Source of the DNA: Eubacterium sp.
GTDB lineage: Bacteria > Bacillota > Clostridia > Lachnospirales > Lachnospiraceae
Length of the DNA stretch: 60,491 nucleotides
Reading direction: 5' to 3'
Assembly: GCA_022764265.1 (NCBI GenBank)
Contig: JALERO010000054.1
Location: 1-60,491 of the forward strand
Positions within the stretch are counted from its first letter, which is position 1; every line of letters begins with the position of its first letter. The notes under the pieces are model-generated. The model saw only the letters and a list, made by a program, of their open reading frames with translations. It had not been told where the DNA came from and ran no database searches. The position numbers and the translations under genes are program-made. Shown here one piece after another: positions 1 through 10,227 of this stretch.

Positions 1-139
1 AGCGTGAAGCCCCCCTCAAGATGAGATCTCCAGACCGAAAGGTCGAAGACCCCTTGAAGACGACGAGGTAGATAGGGCAGAGGTGGAAGTGCAGTGATGC
101 ATGGAGCTGACTGCTACTAATCGGTCGGGAGCTTGACCA
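1..139 (+). rRNA. 23S ribosomal RNA, 3' end (partial)
   Basis: Highly conserved 23S 3' terminal sequence 'gacgacgaggtagatagggcagaggtggaagtgcagtgatgcatggagctgactgctactaatcggtcgggagcttgacc'. Confidence 0.95.
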
Positions 140-257
140 AACACATCGAAAGGATCGAAGATCCATGAGATGACTCTTTCAGAAAATGTCAAGAAGATGT
201 TGCAAAATAATCAGAAATCATAATCTGTGTGCTGTTTTGAAGGTATATTACCTTTGT

Positions 258-328
258 AGGGGATTGGTCAAATGGTATGATAGGGGTCTCCAAAACCTTT
301 GGTGGGAGTTCGATTCTCTCATCCCCTG
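258..328 (+). tRNA. tRNA-Trp (CCA)
   Basis: Acceptor AGGGGAT/ATCCCCT, anticodon loop CTCCAAA (anticodon CCA), T-arm GGGAG-TTCGATT-CTCTC. Confidence 0.9.
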
Positions 329-343
329 TTTATAATTAAATAT

Positions 344-415
344 GGTCCATTGGTCAAGCGGTTAAGACGCCGCCCTCTCACGGCGGAAACAGGGGTTCGA
401 TTCCCCTATGGACTA
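344..415 (+). tRNA. tRNA-Glu (CTC)
   Basis: Acceptor GGTCCAT/ATGGACT, anticodon stem CCGCC/GGCGG with loop CTCTCAC (anticodon CTC), T-loop TTCGATT. Confidence 0.92.
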
Positions 416-420
416 TTATG

Positions 421-468
421 AAAAAGAGCTCAAAAGTCATATAAATAAAGACTTCTGAGCTCTTTTTG
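421..468. terminator. Bidirectional intrinsic terminator after rRNA/tRNA block
   Basis: AAAAAGAGCTCA..AGTC / GACT..TGAGCTCTTTTT hairpin with A/T tracts on both sides; separates + tRNAs from a - strand ORF. Confidence 0.85.
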
Positions 469-491
469 CGAATATATCATTTTAGTGTCTT

Positions 492-1076
492 TTACCAATC
501 CAACTCATCCATTGCGTCATCTACACCTTCCGCATAATCAGGATCACTCATATATCTGTCCCAGTCATAATCATCATTCTCGTAGACATCTTCATACCCT
601 TCATCATAGCTTTTATAAGGATTAGATGTGGTTTCTTTTTTCTTTCGGGTAGTACTTTTGAAGGAAGAAGAGCTGTTGCCGGAATTACCGGAAGAAGTAT
701 CATCGGATGTGATCAGAAATCCACCGCCATTACCACTACCGGAAGTACTATTTTTGTCAGAATCATTTCCCAGCAGAGGATTTTGTCCAATCGTGTTTCC
801 CAGGTTTGAGGAAGAGGTATTGTCTCCTTCTGATGTGGTTGTCTCGGTAGTTTCATAATCATCATAATCATCATATTCATACTCGTCTTCATCGTCATCC
901 CAATCGAAATCATCAGATTCCTGATATTTATTTTCCGCTGTCGTTTCCGTAGCAATTGTGGAGTCGGTAGCTTCTTCTGTATCCGATGACTGAAACGCTG
1001 TTTTTGCAAAAATGGATAATATACATAAAATAATAAAGATGCTAAGCGTAATGAGTAAAGATTTTTTATTATTCAA
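492..1076 (-). CDS. Acidic, Ser/Gly/Asp-rich secreted or membrane-anchored hypothetical protein
   Basis: ORF with N-terminal hydrophobic segment (LLITLSIFIILCILSIFA). Best start is TTG at 1076, preceded on the - strand by GAGGGGG; the ORF-track ATG at 1133 is further upstream. Asp/Glu/Ser/Thr-rich tail. Confidence 0.7.
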   Translation of the reverse strand: MNNKKSLLITLSIFIILCILSIFAKTAFQSSDTEEATDSTIATETTAENKYQESDDFDWDDDEDEYEYDDYDDYETTETTTSEGDNTSSSNLGNTIGQNPLLGNDSDKNSTSGSGNGGGFLITSDDTSSGNSGNSSSSFKSTTRKKKETTSNPYKSYDEGYEDVYENDDYDWDRYMSDPDYAEGVDDAMDELDW

Positions 1077-1201
1077 GTTGTTTTCCCCCTCGTTTTTTTG
1101 ATTTAATAATATCATAGAAATAAAATAAATCATATTTTTTTTGCCACGAAAGGTAAAAATGTAGTATTATAGAACAAAGAAATAACAGGGAGGGCAAAAC
1201 C

Positions 1202-1621
1202 ATGGCATTTTTTGATAAGTTGAAAAAAGACCTGACAACAGCCGGACAGATTACGGCAGAAAAAGCGAAAAAAGCGGCAGATATTCTGGCATTAAAAGAT
1301 CAGATCAGACAGGACAAAATGGAAATTCGTGATTTGACCAACAAGATCGGACAGACTTACATCGAGCTCCATCGGGCAGATTATGAAGAGGCTTTTGAAG
1401 ATTTATTTACGACTTTAGAGGCTACAGAGGAAGCGTTGGCGCAGAAGGAGAAAGAGCTTGAAATAATGAGCGAGAAAATAACCTGTGTAGAGTGTGGAAC
1501 AGAGATGCCTGCATCGAGTAAATATTGTTCGAATTGTGGAACGGCGGTGCCTTATGAGACAGAATTAAAAGAAGAAGAAACTCTGGAATCGGAAGAAAAG
1601 ATTGAGGATGTTTCAGAATAG
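1202..1621 (+). CDS. Coiled-coil protein with C-terminal zinc ribbon
   Basis: RBS ggaggg; CVECGTEMPASSKYCSNCG double CxxC zinc-ribbon motif. Confidence 0.85.
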   Translation: MAFFDKLKKDLTTAGQITAEKAKKAADILALKDQIRQDKMEIRDLTNKIGQTYIELHRADYEEAFEDLFTTLEATEEALAQKEKELEIMSEKITCVECGTEMPASSKYCSNCGTAVPYETELKEEETLESEEKIEDVSE

Positions 1622-1680
1622 AAATTATCAGTTATAATTCATAATAAGGATACTTAATGTTTTTTCGAGATGATAATTCA

Positions 1681-1712
1681 GGACTCCTGTCTGTGTAGAT
1701 GGGAGTCTTGTG
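1681..1712 (+). terminator. Putative intrinsic terminator
   Basis: GACTCC...GGAGTC stem followed by TTGTGTATTTG. Confidence 0.5.
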
Positions 1713-1745
1713 TATTTGTTGGCAAAAGTGAGTGGGGAATGAATC

Positions 1746-2996
1746 ATGGAGCGACTAATTTATCACGTGGATGTGAATAGTGCCTATTTAAGCTGGGAGG
1801 CCACAGAACAATTAAAAAATGGAGCGGAAGTGGATATTCGAACTATTCCTTCAATTATCGGGGGAGACACGACGAAACGAAAAGGAGTGGTACTGGCCAA
1901 GTCGGTTCCTGCAAAGCATTTTGGAATCCGGACGGGAGAGCCGGTGTCAGATGCCTTAAAAAAATGTCCGCAACTGAAAAGCTTTCGCCCTGATTTTGCT
2001 CTTTATAGAAAATATTCCAGAGCATTTATTGAAGTGTTGAAAAAATATGCGCCTGTTGTCGAGCAGGTGTCAGTGGATGAGGCTTATCTGGATATGAGTG
2101 GTCTGCACTATTTTTATAAAGATTCTGTGGAGGCCGCCCGAATTATTCAGACAGAAATCAGGGAAACACTTGGATTTACAGTAAATGTGGGGATATCCAG
2201 TAATAAATTGCTGGCAAAAATGGCTTCCGATTTTGAGAAACCGGATAAGATTCATACCCTGTTTCCCGATGAGATTCCGAAGAAAATGTGGCCTTTGCCG
2301 GTGAGAGAATTATTTTTTACAGGTGCGGCTGCGACCGAAAAACTGAATTCTTTGGGAATTAAGACGATTGGAGATCTGGCAAAAAGTGATCCGGTTTTTT
2401 TGAAATCTCATTTTAAAAGCAAAGGTTTTGTGATGTGGAATTATGCCAATGGGATAGATGAGTCCCCGGTAAAAGGAACTCCGGATCAGCCAAAAGGATA
2501 TGGAAATTCCATGACATTGGAAAAGGATGTCACGGAATATGAAGAAGCTGCAAAAATATTGATGCATTTAAGCGAGACGGTTGCAAGAAGGTTAAGAAAA
2601 GATCATATTTATGCCCAGACCATTGAAGTGGAGATAAAGGACTGTCATTTTCGAAAGACATCACATCAGACGGTCTTAGATTATTCTACCAATACTACAG
2701 ATGATCTTTATACTATTAGCTGCCGCTTGTTCAGGGAACTGTGGGACGGAACCCCGATTCGCTTGCTTGGAGTACGATGCACAAAATTAATGGATGAAAA
2801 GATAGAAGAAAATGATATCCTCTCAAGTTTGTCTTTTTGGAATCAAGATGTGTCTGAAGAAAATAATTGTCAGAAAGAAAACAGAAACAGAGACAGACAT
2901 AAGATGGAAAAGCTGGATCAGGCATTGGATAAAATAAAGGAAAAATATGGAGACGATGCAGTGAGGAGAGCCGGTGCGTTTTTTCTTGAAAAATAA
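1746..2996 (+). CDS. dinB: DNA polymerase IV (Y-family)
   Basis: HVDVNSAYLSWEA, SVDEAYLDMSG, VGISSNKLLAKMASDFEKPD motifs. Confidence 0.93.
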   Translation: MERLIYHVDVNSAYLSWEATEQLKNGAEVDIRTIPSIIGGDTTKRKGVVLAKSVPAKHFGIRTGEPVSDALKKCPQLKSFRPDFALYRKYSRAFIEVLKKYAPVVEQVSVDEAYLDMSGLHYFYKDSVEAARIIQTEIRETLGFTVNVGISSNKLLAKMASDFEKPDKIHTLFPDEIPKKMWPLPVRELFFTGAAATEKLNSLGIKTIGDLAKSDPVFLKSHFKSKGFVMWNYANGIDESPVKGTPDQPKGYGNSMTLEKDVTEYEEAAKILMHLSETVARRLRKDHIYAQTIEVEIKDCHFRKTSHQTVLDYSTNTTDDLYTISCRLFRELWDGTPIRLLGVRCTKLMDEKIEENDILSSLSFWNQDVSEENNCQKENRNRDRHKMEKLDQALDKIKEKYGDDAVRRAGAFFLEK

Positions 2997-3100
2997 GATG
3001 ACTTATCCTATAATGTTACTATCTGCGCCAACCTGGTATTTTTGCGCAGATGCTTATATGGACAGAATGAAATTAAATCGTTGAAGAACAAGGAGTAAAG

Positions 3101-4549
3101 ATGAATATAAATTACGATCAGATTGATATCAATGGACCGGCTCCGGAACAGGAACCGCAGCGACAGCAATATTTTATTGCCAAGTGTAGAAATTTACTTC
3201 AAATCAGGGAAAAAGAGCTGGGAAGAAAGCTCACTTTTTTTGACCAGACCTTTGGATGCCAGATGAATTTTAAGGATTCGGAAAAATTAAATGGAATTCT
3301 GGAAGAGATTGGTTATGTTCCGGCAGAAAGCGAAGATGCCGATTTCGTTTATTATAATACCTGTACAGTGAGGGAGAATGCCAATGTGAGGGTATACGGT
3401 CGCCTTGGCACCCTGAAAACCTACAAAAAGAAGAATCCGGATATGGTCATTGCCATGTGTGGCTGTATGATGCAGGAAGAAGAAGAAGCTCAGAAGGTAA
3501 GGGACGTATACAAATTCGTGGATATTGTTTTCGGAACTCACAACATTTTTAAACTCGCCGAACTTCTTTTTGAATGCCTGGATTCCAAGAGACGTGTGTT
3601 TGACGTGTGGGAGAAGACAGACCTTATTATTGAAGATCTTCCGAGTGACCGAAAGTTCAGCTTTAAGGCTGGTGTGAATATTATGTTCGGCTGCAATAAC
3701 TTCTGCAGCTATTGTATTGTTCCATATGTAAGGGGAAGAGAGCGGAGCAGAAAACCGCAGGATATCGTAGCAGAAGTAGAAAAGCTGGCAAAGGAAGGCG
3801 TTGTGGAAATAATGCTTCTTGGCCAGAATGTGAACAGCTACGGGAAAAATCTGGAAGAGCCGGTTACATTTGCAGAACTCCTTCGAATGGTAGAGCAGGT
3901 GGATGGAATTGAGAGAATTCGATTTATGACATCCCATCCAAAGGATTTGTCTGATGAATTGATTGAAGTAATGGCTTCTTCAAAGAAAATTTGTCGTCAT
4001 CTTCATTTGCCTGTACAGTCCGGAAGCAGTCGTCTTCTGAAACTGATGAATCGAAAATATACCAAGGAACAGTATCTGTCTCTGGTTGATAAATTAAGAG
4101 CAGCCATGCCGGATCTGGCAATTACCACAGATATTATTGTGGGATTTCCGGGAGAGACGGAAGAAGATTTTCAGGAGACCCTGGATATTGTCCGCAAGGC
4201 AGAATATGACAGTGCTTTTACTTTCATTTATTCAAAACGGTCTGGCACACCGGCAGCCAAAATGGAAGGACAGGTACCGGATGATGTGGTTCACGAACGA
4301 TTTGACCGACTGTTGAAGGTGGTTGGTGAAGTGGCAAAAGAAAAGAATAAACGTCTGGAGGGACGGACCGAATTGGTTCTTGCAGAAGAGATTGATGAGA
4401 AAGATGCCACGATGATTACGGGAAGGCTATCCAACAACAATGTGGTACATTTCAAGGCAGATCCATCGGTAATCGGCAAGATCGTTCCGGTGGTTTTAGA
4501 AGAAGCGAAGGGATTTTATTATATTGGGAGGTTAGACACCAATGGCTAA
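3101..4549 (+). CDS. miaB: tRNA (N6-isopentenyladenosine(37)-C2)-methylthiotransferase MiaB
   Basis: TFGCQMNFKDSEK; radical SAM CNNFCSYCIVPYVRGRERSR; TRAM-like C-terminus. Confidence 0.96.
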   Translation: MNINYDQIDINGPAPEQEPQRQQYFIAKCRNLLQIREKELGRKLTFFDQTFGCQMNFKDSEKLNGILEEIGYVPAESEDADFVYYNTCTVRENANVRVYGRLGTLKTYKKKNPDMVIAMCGCMMQEEEEAQKVRDVYKFVDIVFGTHNIFKLAELLFECLDSKRRVFDVWEKTDLIIEDLPSDRKFSFKAGVNIMFGCNNFCSYCIVPYVRGRERSRKPQDIVAEVEKLAKEGVVEIMLLGQNVNSYGKNLEEPVTFAELLRMVEQVDGIERIRFMTSHPKDLSDELIEVMASSKKICRHLHLPVQSGSSRLLKLMNRKYTKEQYLSLVDKLRAAMPDLAITTDIIVGFPGETEEDFQETLDIVRKAEYDSAFTFIYSKRSGTPAAKMEGQVPDDVVHERFDRLLKVVGEVAKEKNKRLEGRTELVLAEEIDEKDATMITGRLSNNNVVHFKADPSVIGKIVPVVLEEAKGFYYIGRLDTNG

Positions 4550-7172
4550 ACTGACTCCCATGATGGAACAATATTTTGAGATAAAAAATAAATATAAAGA
4601 CTGTATCTTATTTTATCGATTAGGTGATTTTTACGAGATGTTTTATGATGATGCATTGGTGGCATCCAAGGAACTGGAAATCACTTTAACCGGTAAAAAC
4701 TGTGGTCAGGAGGAACGGGCACCTATGTGTGGCGTTCCTTTTCATTCCTGTGAGCCTTATATCAGTAAACTGGTAGAGCGGGGCTATCGGGTTGCGATCT
4801 GTGAGCAGGTGGAAGATCCGAAAGCAGCCAAGGGAATCGTAAAGCGGGATGTGATTCGTGTGGTGACTCCAGGTACCAATACCATGTCTCAAAGTCTGGA
4901 CGAGTCCAGAAATAATTATATCATGAGCGTCTTTTGTGAGAATGATTCATTTGGAGTGGCGGTCTGCGATCTCTCTACGGGAGAATTTCGGACGACACAG
5001 GTGGAACATCAGGATGCACTTTTTGACGAGATGAACAAATTTGAGCCTTCCGAGATTATCTGTAATGATGCATTTTGTATCTGTGGTATGGATTTTGATT
5101 TTATCCGGGAGAAAATCGGTGCAGTGATCACGCCGGTGGAGAGCTACTTTTTTGAGATGGATCATTGTGAGAAAATGATCCGCGAGCAGTATCATCTGAT
5201 TAATCTGGAGGGAATCGGTTTGGCAGATTATCCTTTTGGGGTGATCGCCAGCGGAGGATTGCTGCAGTATCTTCATGAGACGCAAAAGACATCATTGTCT
5301 CATTTGATGGAGCTGATTCCTTATTCTACACAGAATTATATGGTGCTTGACAGTTCCACCAGAAGAAATCTGGAACTCTGTGAAACTCTGCGGGAAAAGA
5401 GCAAAAAAGGTAGCCTTCTGTGGGTACTTGATAAAACGAAAACAGCTATGGGAGCCAGAATGCTTCGCAAAATGGTGGAGCAACCGCTCATACATAAAAA
5501 ATCTATCATGGATCGTCTTGATGCGGTGGAGATGCTCAAAGAAAATGTGATGGCGAGAGAAGAACTGCGGGAATATATGAATTCGATTTACGACCTGGAG
5601 CGTTTGACCATGAAGATCAGTTATCGTTCCGCCAATCCAAGGGATCTTATCTCTTTTAAGACATCCATTCAATATCTTCCATATATAAAAGCCATTCTGG
5701 AACAATTCAGCAAGGGCTTGCTGGCAAAGATGGCGGAAGATCTGAATCCGCTGGAAGATCTATATGAACTGCTGGATCAATCCATTGAGGAAGATCCTCC
5801 GATTCCGATAAAAGAAGGTGGAATCATTAAAGATGGTTTCTCGGAGGAAGTAGATCATCTGAAGAAGGCCAAAACGGAAGGAAAGAGCTGGCTGGCTGAA
5901 CTGGAAGAAAGAGAGCGGGAGAAAACCGGAATCAAGAATCTCCGGGTTCGTTTTAATAAAGTGTTTGGATATTATATTGAAGTGACCAACTCCTACAAAG
6001 ATCTCGTTCCGGATTATTATATTCGAAGGCAGACATTGGCCAATGCAGAACGATATATTACCGAAGAACTGGAAGAACTGGCACGTACTATTCTCGGTGC
6101 GGAAGATAAACTTTGTGCCCTTGAATATGAATTATATGTGGATATCCGTGAAAAACTGGCTGCCCAGATGGATAGAATTCAGAAGACGGCTCACGTGATT
6201 GCCTGGGTGGACGCCTTTGCATCTCTTGCCCTGACAGCAGAACAGAATGGGTATGTTCGTCCGACGATCAATCAGAAGGGAACCATCGACATCAAAGAAG
6301 GACGACATCCGGTGGTGGAAAAGATGATGCGGGGCGACCTTTTTGTATCCAATGATACTTTGCTTGATCACAAAAAGAACAGAGTGAATATTATAACCGG
6401 TCCCAATATGGCTGGTAAATCTACGTATATGAGACAGACAGCACTCATTGTGCTCATGGCTCAGATTGGCTCCTTTGTGCCGGCGAAATCCGCCAGCATT
6501 GGACTGGTAGACCGCATCTTTACGAGGGTTGGAGCTTCCGATGATCTGGCCTCCGGTCAGAGTACCTTCATGGTGGAAATGAGCGAGGTGGCCAATATTT
6601 TAAGAAATGCCACCAAAGACAGTTTGTTGATTCTCGATGAGATTGGGCGGGGAACCAGTACCTTTGACGGCTTATCCATTGCCTGGGCGGTGGTGGAATA
6701 TATTTCAGGCAGTGCGTTGTCCGGAGCAAAAACGTTGTTTGCTACTCATTATCATGAATTGACGGAGCTGGAAGGAAAGCTGCCGGGAGTAAACAACTAC
6801 TGTATTGCTGTTCAGGAAAAAGGAGATAATATCATTTTCCTGCGAAAAATTATTAAAGGAAGCGCCGATAAAAGCTACGGCATTCAGGTAGCCAAGCTGG
6901 CAGGAGTGCCGGATCCGGTCATCGAGCGGGCCAAGGAGATTGCTCAGGAGCTGGAACAATCGGATATTACATCCAATACAAAGAATCTAAGAAGAAAAAA
7001 AGAGACGGAAGAGGAACCGGTGCAGCTCTCCCTTTTTGATACCATGGGTATCATGCCGGTGGAGATGAAGGAAAGTCCGGTGGAAGCAGAATTAAAGCAG
7101 GCAGATTTGGGTAATATGACCCCGATTCAGGCTCTCAATTATCTTTATGAACTGCAGAAAAAATGTCATTGA
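4542..7172 (+). CDS. mutS: DNA mismatch repair protein MutS
   Basis: TPMMEQYFEIK...LFYRLGDFYEMF; GPNMAGKSTYMRQ Walker A; 8-bp overlap with miaB. Confidence 0.97.
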   Translation: MAKLTPMMEQYFEIKNKYKDCILFYRLGDFYEMFYDDALVASKELEITLTGKNCGQEERAPMCGVPFHSCEPYISKLVERGYRVAICEQVEDPKAAKGIVKRDVIRVVTPGTNTMSQSLDESRNNYIMSVFCENDSFGVAVCDLSTGEFRTTQVEHQDALFDEMNKFEPSEIICNDAFCICGMDFDFIREKIGAVITPVESYFFEMDHCEKMIREQYHLINLEGIGLADYPFGVIASGGLLQYLHETQKTSLSHLMELIPYSTQNYMVLDSSTRRNLELCETLREKSKKGSLLWVLDKTKTAMGARMLRKMVEQPLIHKKSIMDRLDAVEMLKENVMAREELREYMNSIYDLERLTMKISYRSANPRDLISFKTSIQYLPYIKAILEQFSKGLLAKMAEDLNPLEDLYELLDQSIEEDPPIPIKEGGIIKDGFSEEVDHLKKAKTEGKSWLAELEEREREKTGIKNLRVRFNKVFGYYIEVTNSYKDLVPDYYIRRQTLANAERYITEELEELARTILGAEDKLCALEYELYVDIREKLAAQMDRIQKTAHVIAWVDAFASLALTAEQNGYVRPTINQKGTIDIKEGRHPVVEKMMRGDLFVSNDTLLDHKKNRVNIITGPNMAGKSTYMRQTALIVLMAQIGSFVPAKSASIGLVDRIFTRVGASDDLASGQSTFMVEMSEVANILRNATKDSLLILDEIGRGTSTFDGLSIAWAVVEYISGSALSGAKTLFATHYHELTELEGKLPGVNNYCIAVQEKGDNIIFLRKIIKGSADKSYGIQVAKLAGVPDPVIERAKEIAQELEQSDITSNTKNLRRKKETEEEPVQLSLFDTMGIMPVEMKESPVEAELKQADLGNMTPIQALNYLYELQKKCH

Positions 7173-7233
7173 TTCGGTGAGAAAATAGAAGAATTACTGT
7201 TAAGAGAAACATTTGACAGGGAAAGGGGAAATC

Positions 7234-9228
7234 ATGGCGACCATTCATGTTTTAGATCAGAATACCATCAATCAGATTGCTGCCGGAGAAGTGGTGGAAC
7301 GACCTGCATCCATTGTAAAAGAACTGGTGGAGAATGCAATTGATGCCAAATCAACGGCCATCACCATCGAAATAAAGGGTGGGGGTATTGACTTCATTCG
7401 GATTACTGATAACGGAAGCGGAATTGAGCCCGAGCAGATTAAAAAAGCATTTTTGCGCCATGCCACCAGCAAAATTGTTTCAGCCGAGGATTTGGAAACG
7501 GTGCAATCGCTGGGATTTCGCGGTGAGGCTCTCTCCAGCATCTCTGCCGTAGCCAAGGTGGAACTCATCACGAAAACCGATGAGGGAATCTCCGGGATCC
7601 AGTATGTCATTGAAGGTGGCGAAGAACTTTCAATGGAAGAAATTGGCTGTCCGGAAGGGACGACCTTTGTCGTGCGGAATCTTTTCTATAACACACCTGC
7701 CAGAAGAAAGTTTTTGAAATCCAATATGACCGAGGCCGGATACGTGGAAGCCTTTGTTCAGCGACTGGCTTTAAGCCATCCGGAAATATCCTTTAAATTT
7801 ATCTGTGATAATAAAAATAAGATTTCTACCTCAGGAAATGGCAATCTGAAAGATGTAATCTATCATCTTTTTGGAAGGGACATTGCCATGAATCTTCTGG
7901 AGATTCATACAGAAAACAGTGGAATCCGCATTGACGGCTTTATTGGAAAGCCGGTCATATCCAGGGGCAATCGGAATTATGAAAACTATTTTGTCAATGG
8001 GAGATATCTGAAGAACAATATTATCAGCCGTGGAATAGAAGATGGATACAAAGGCCATTCCATGGTCCATAAATTCCCTTTCACAGCTTTGATGATTGAG
8101 ATGGATTCTCACTTTGTAGATGTGAATGTGCATCCGGCAAAGATGGAGATGCGTTTTAAAAATAGTGAAGAACTCTACGCATCCCTTGTCAATGCGGTGA
8201 AGGGAGCTTTTGTCAGAAAAGATCTGATTCCAAAAGTGACTCTGGGAAAAGATAAAGTGGAAGACCACAAAAAAATCAGTGCAGGTCCGGAACCTTTTGA
8301 GAAAAAAAGAAAAGCCATCGAGGAACATTTTTCAAGCCTGTCCAAAGAAAAAATTCAGGAGATTGAGAGAAAGAAGAGTCAGGATTTTTCTGAGCAAATG
8401 CAGAAAGAGAATACAACAGCTTCCGCGTCAAAGACCATTGAGGAGCGGATTGCCCGTCTGAAAATCGGCGAGATGAATGGACTGAAAAAGGAAATTGATT
8501 CGGCAATTCCTTTCCGACAGGAAAAGACAGATGTTTTTGAAGTAAAAGACAGTAAAGGCGATTATGGAGAGAACAGGGCTAATCCGGAGATACCGGTATC
8601 AGGTACTCAGATGAGCTTTGCAGATGTACCTCTGTTATCTGAGGAGGCGAAACCGAAGCACAGGATCATCGGCCAGGTATTCCGCACCTACTGGTTGGTG
8701 GAATATGAAGACAAGCTGTTTTTTGTGGATCAGCATGCCGCCCATGAAAAGGTGATGTATGAAAAGCTGAAAAAGAATCTCGAAGAGAAAAAAATCGACC
8801 AGCAGATGGTTGCTCCGCCAATCATTTTATCCTTTTCCATAAAAGAAAAAGAAAAATATCTGATGTGTCAGGATTCCTTTGCAGCAATGGGCTATCAGAT
8901 TGAAGAATTTGGCGGAGGAGAATATTGTATCCGTGCGGTTCCGGCCAATTTATATGGAATCAACCAGCAGGATTTGTTCATCGAATTGCTGGATCAGATT
9001 GAGGAGGGAAGTCGAAAACTGAATCTGGAAATGATTACGGATAAGCTGGCTTCCATGTCTTGTAAGGCGGCTGTAAAGGGAAATCAGAAGATGAGCGTTC
9101 AGGAGATGGACAGTCTGATGGATCAGTTGCTTCAGCTGGATAATCCGTATCAGTGTCCTCACGGACGACCGACGATTATTTCGATGACAAAATATGAACT
9201 GGAGAAAAAATTTAAGCGAATTCAATAA
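7234..9228 (+). CDS. mutL: DNA mismatch repair protein MutL
   Basis: IAAGEVVERPASIVKELVENAIDA GHKL ATPase motif; start chosen at 7234 after GGAAAGGGG. Confidence 0.97.
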   Translation: MATIHVLDQNTINQIAAGEVVERPASIVKELVENAIDAKSTAITIEIKGGGIDFIRITDNGSGIEPEQIKKAFLRHATSKIVSAEDLETVQSLGFRGEALSSISAVAKVELITKTDEGISGIQYVIEGGEELSMEEIGCPEGTTFVVRNLFYNTPARRKFLKSNMTEAGYVEAFVQRLALSHPEISFKFICDNKNKISTSGNGNLKDVIYHLFGRDIAMNLLEIHTENSGIRIDGFIGKPVISRGNRNYENYFVNGRYLKNNIISRGIEDGYKGHSMVHKFPFTALMIEMDSHFVDVNVHPAKMEMRFKNSEELYASLVNAVKGAFVRKDLIPKVTLGKDKVEDHKKISAGPEPFEKKRKAIEEHFSSLSKEKIQEIERKKSQDFSEQMQKENTTASASKTIEERIARLKIGEMNGLKKEIDSAIPFRQEKTDVFEVKDSKGDYGENRANPEIPVSGTQMSFADVPLLSEEAKPKHRIIGQVFRTYWLVEYEDKLFFVDQHAAHEKVMYEKLKKNLEEKKIDQQMVAPPIILSFSIKEKEKYLMCQDSFAAMGYQIEEFGGGEYCIRAVPANLYGINQQDLFIELLDQIEEGSRKLNLEMITDKLASMSCKAAVKGNQKMSVQEMDSLMDQLLQLDNPYQCPHGRPTIISMTKYELEKKFKRIQ

Positions 9229-9258
9229 TAAAGCAGACAGATTAATGGTGATAGTCAG

Positions 9259-10227
9259 ATGAAAAACAGGAATGAATCAGAAAAGAAGCCACTGATCGTT
9301 CTCACCGGTCCCACTGCCGTTGGGAAAACGAATCTTTCGATTCGGCTTGCAAAAAAGATTGGTGGAGAAATTATCAGTGCAGATTCCATGCAGATATATA
9401 AAAAAATGAATATAGGAACAGCAAAAATCAGCCCTGAAGAGATGGCTGGAGTTCCACATTATCTGGTGGATGAGCTGGATCCTGGTGAAGAGTTCAATGT
9501 AGTTGCCTTCCAGCAGATGGCCAAAAAGGCGATGAAACAGATTTATGAAAATGGGCATATTCCAATTGTTGTGGGAGGAACCGGATTTTATATTCAGGCG
9601 CTTCTTTATGATGTTGACTTTTCCGAACATGAGACGGAGGAAAAGTACCGGCAGGAGCTGGTTGCCCTCGAACAGGAAAAGGGAAGAGAATATCTGTACG
9701 AGATGCTGAAACAGGCAGATCCGGAATATGCGGCCATTGTTCACAGCAATAATGTGAAAAGAGTGATACGTGCTCTGGAATATTATCATGAAACCGGACG
9801 GAAATTGTCGGAACATAATGCACAGCAGAGAGAGAACTCTTCACCATATCAATTTGTTTATCTGGTGCTGAATGACGAAAGAGAAATTCTTTATGATCGA
9901 ATTGACCGGCGGGTGGATCAGATGATGGAAGCCGGACTGTTGCAGGAAGTGGAAGCACTGGTGAAAGAAGGATATGAACGTACTCTCGTTTCCATGCAGG
10001 GGCTGGGATACAAAGAATTTTTTGACTATTTTGACGGAAAATGTACTCTGGAAGAGACAGTGGATATCATTAAGAGAGATACCCGTCGTTTTGCGAAGAG
10101 ACAGCTGACCTGGTTTCGCAGGGAAAAAGAGGTTTGTTGGATGAATAAACAGGATTATCCTGATGGGGATGCCCTGTTTCATGAGATACTGAAAATATTA
10201 AAGGAGAAAGAAATCTGGAATGGATGA
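9259..10227 (+). CDS. miaA: tRNA dimethylallyltransferase MiaA
   Basis: LTGPTAVGKTNLSIRLAKKIGGEIISADSMQIYKKMNIGTAK. Confidence 0.97.
   Translation: MKNRNESEKKPLIVLTGPTAVGKTNLSIRLAKKIGGEIISADSMQIYKKMNIGTAKISPEEMAGVPHYLVDELDPGEEFNVVAFQQMAKKAMKQIYENGHIPIVVGGTGFYIQALLYDVDFSEHETEEKYRQELVALEQEKGREYLYEMLKQADPEYAAIVHSNNVKRVIRALEYYHETGRKLSEHNAQQRENSSPYQFVYLVLNDEREILYDRIDRRVDQMMEAGLLQEVEALVKEGYERTLVSMQGLGYKEFFDYFDGKCTLEETVDIIKRDTRRFAKRQLTWFRREKEVCWMNKQDYPDGDALFHEILKILKEKEIWNG

Noticed and set aside
628-858. + strand ORF of 76 aa opposite the acidic protein
   Set aside because: Antisense to the low-complexity Asp/Ser-rich gene, skewed composition, no RBS or recognisable motif; spurious.
3287-3937. 216-aa - strand ORF inside miaB (and many similar - strand ORFs such as 5292-5705, 7831-8328, 9277-9816, 37258-37851, 53296-53985)
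   Set aside because: Shadow ORFs antisense to clearly conserved genes, with no RBS or family motifs.
10227-10227. Expectation of hfq next to miaA
   Set aside because: No Hfq-like ORF seen at the miaA/ynbB junction, but hfq is not universally present at this locus or in this lineage, so its absence is not scored as a finding.
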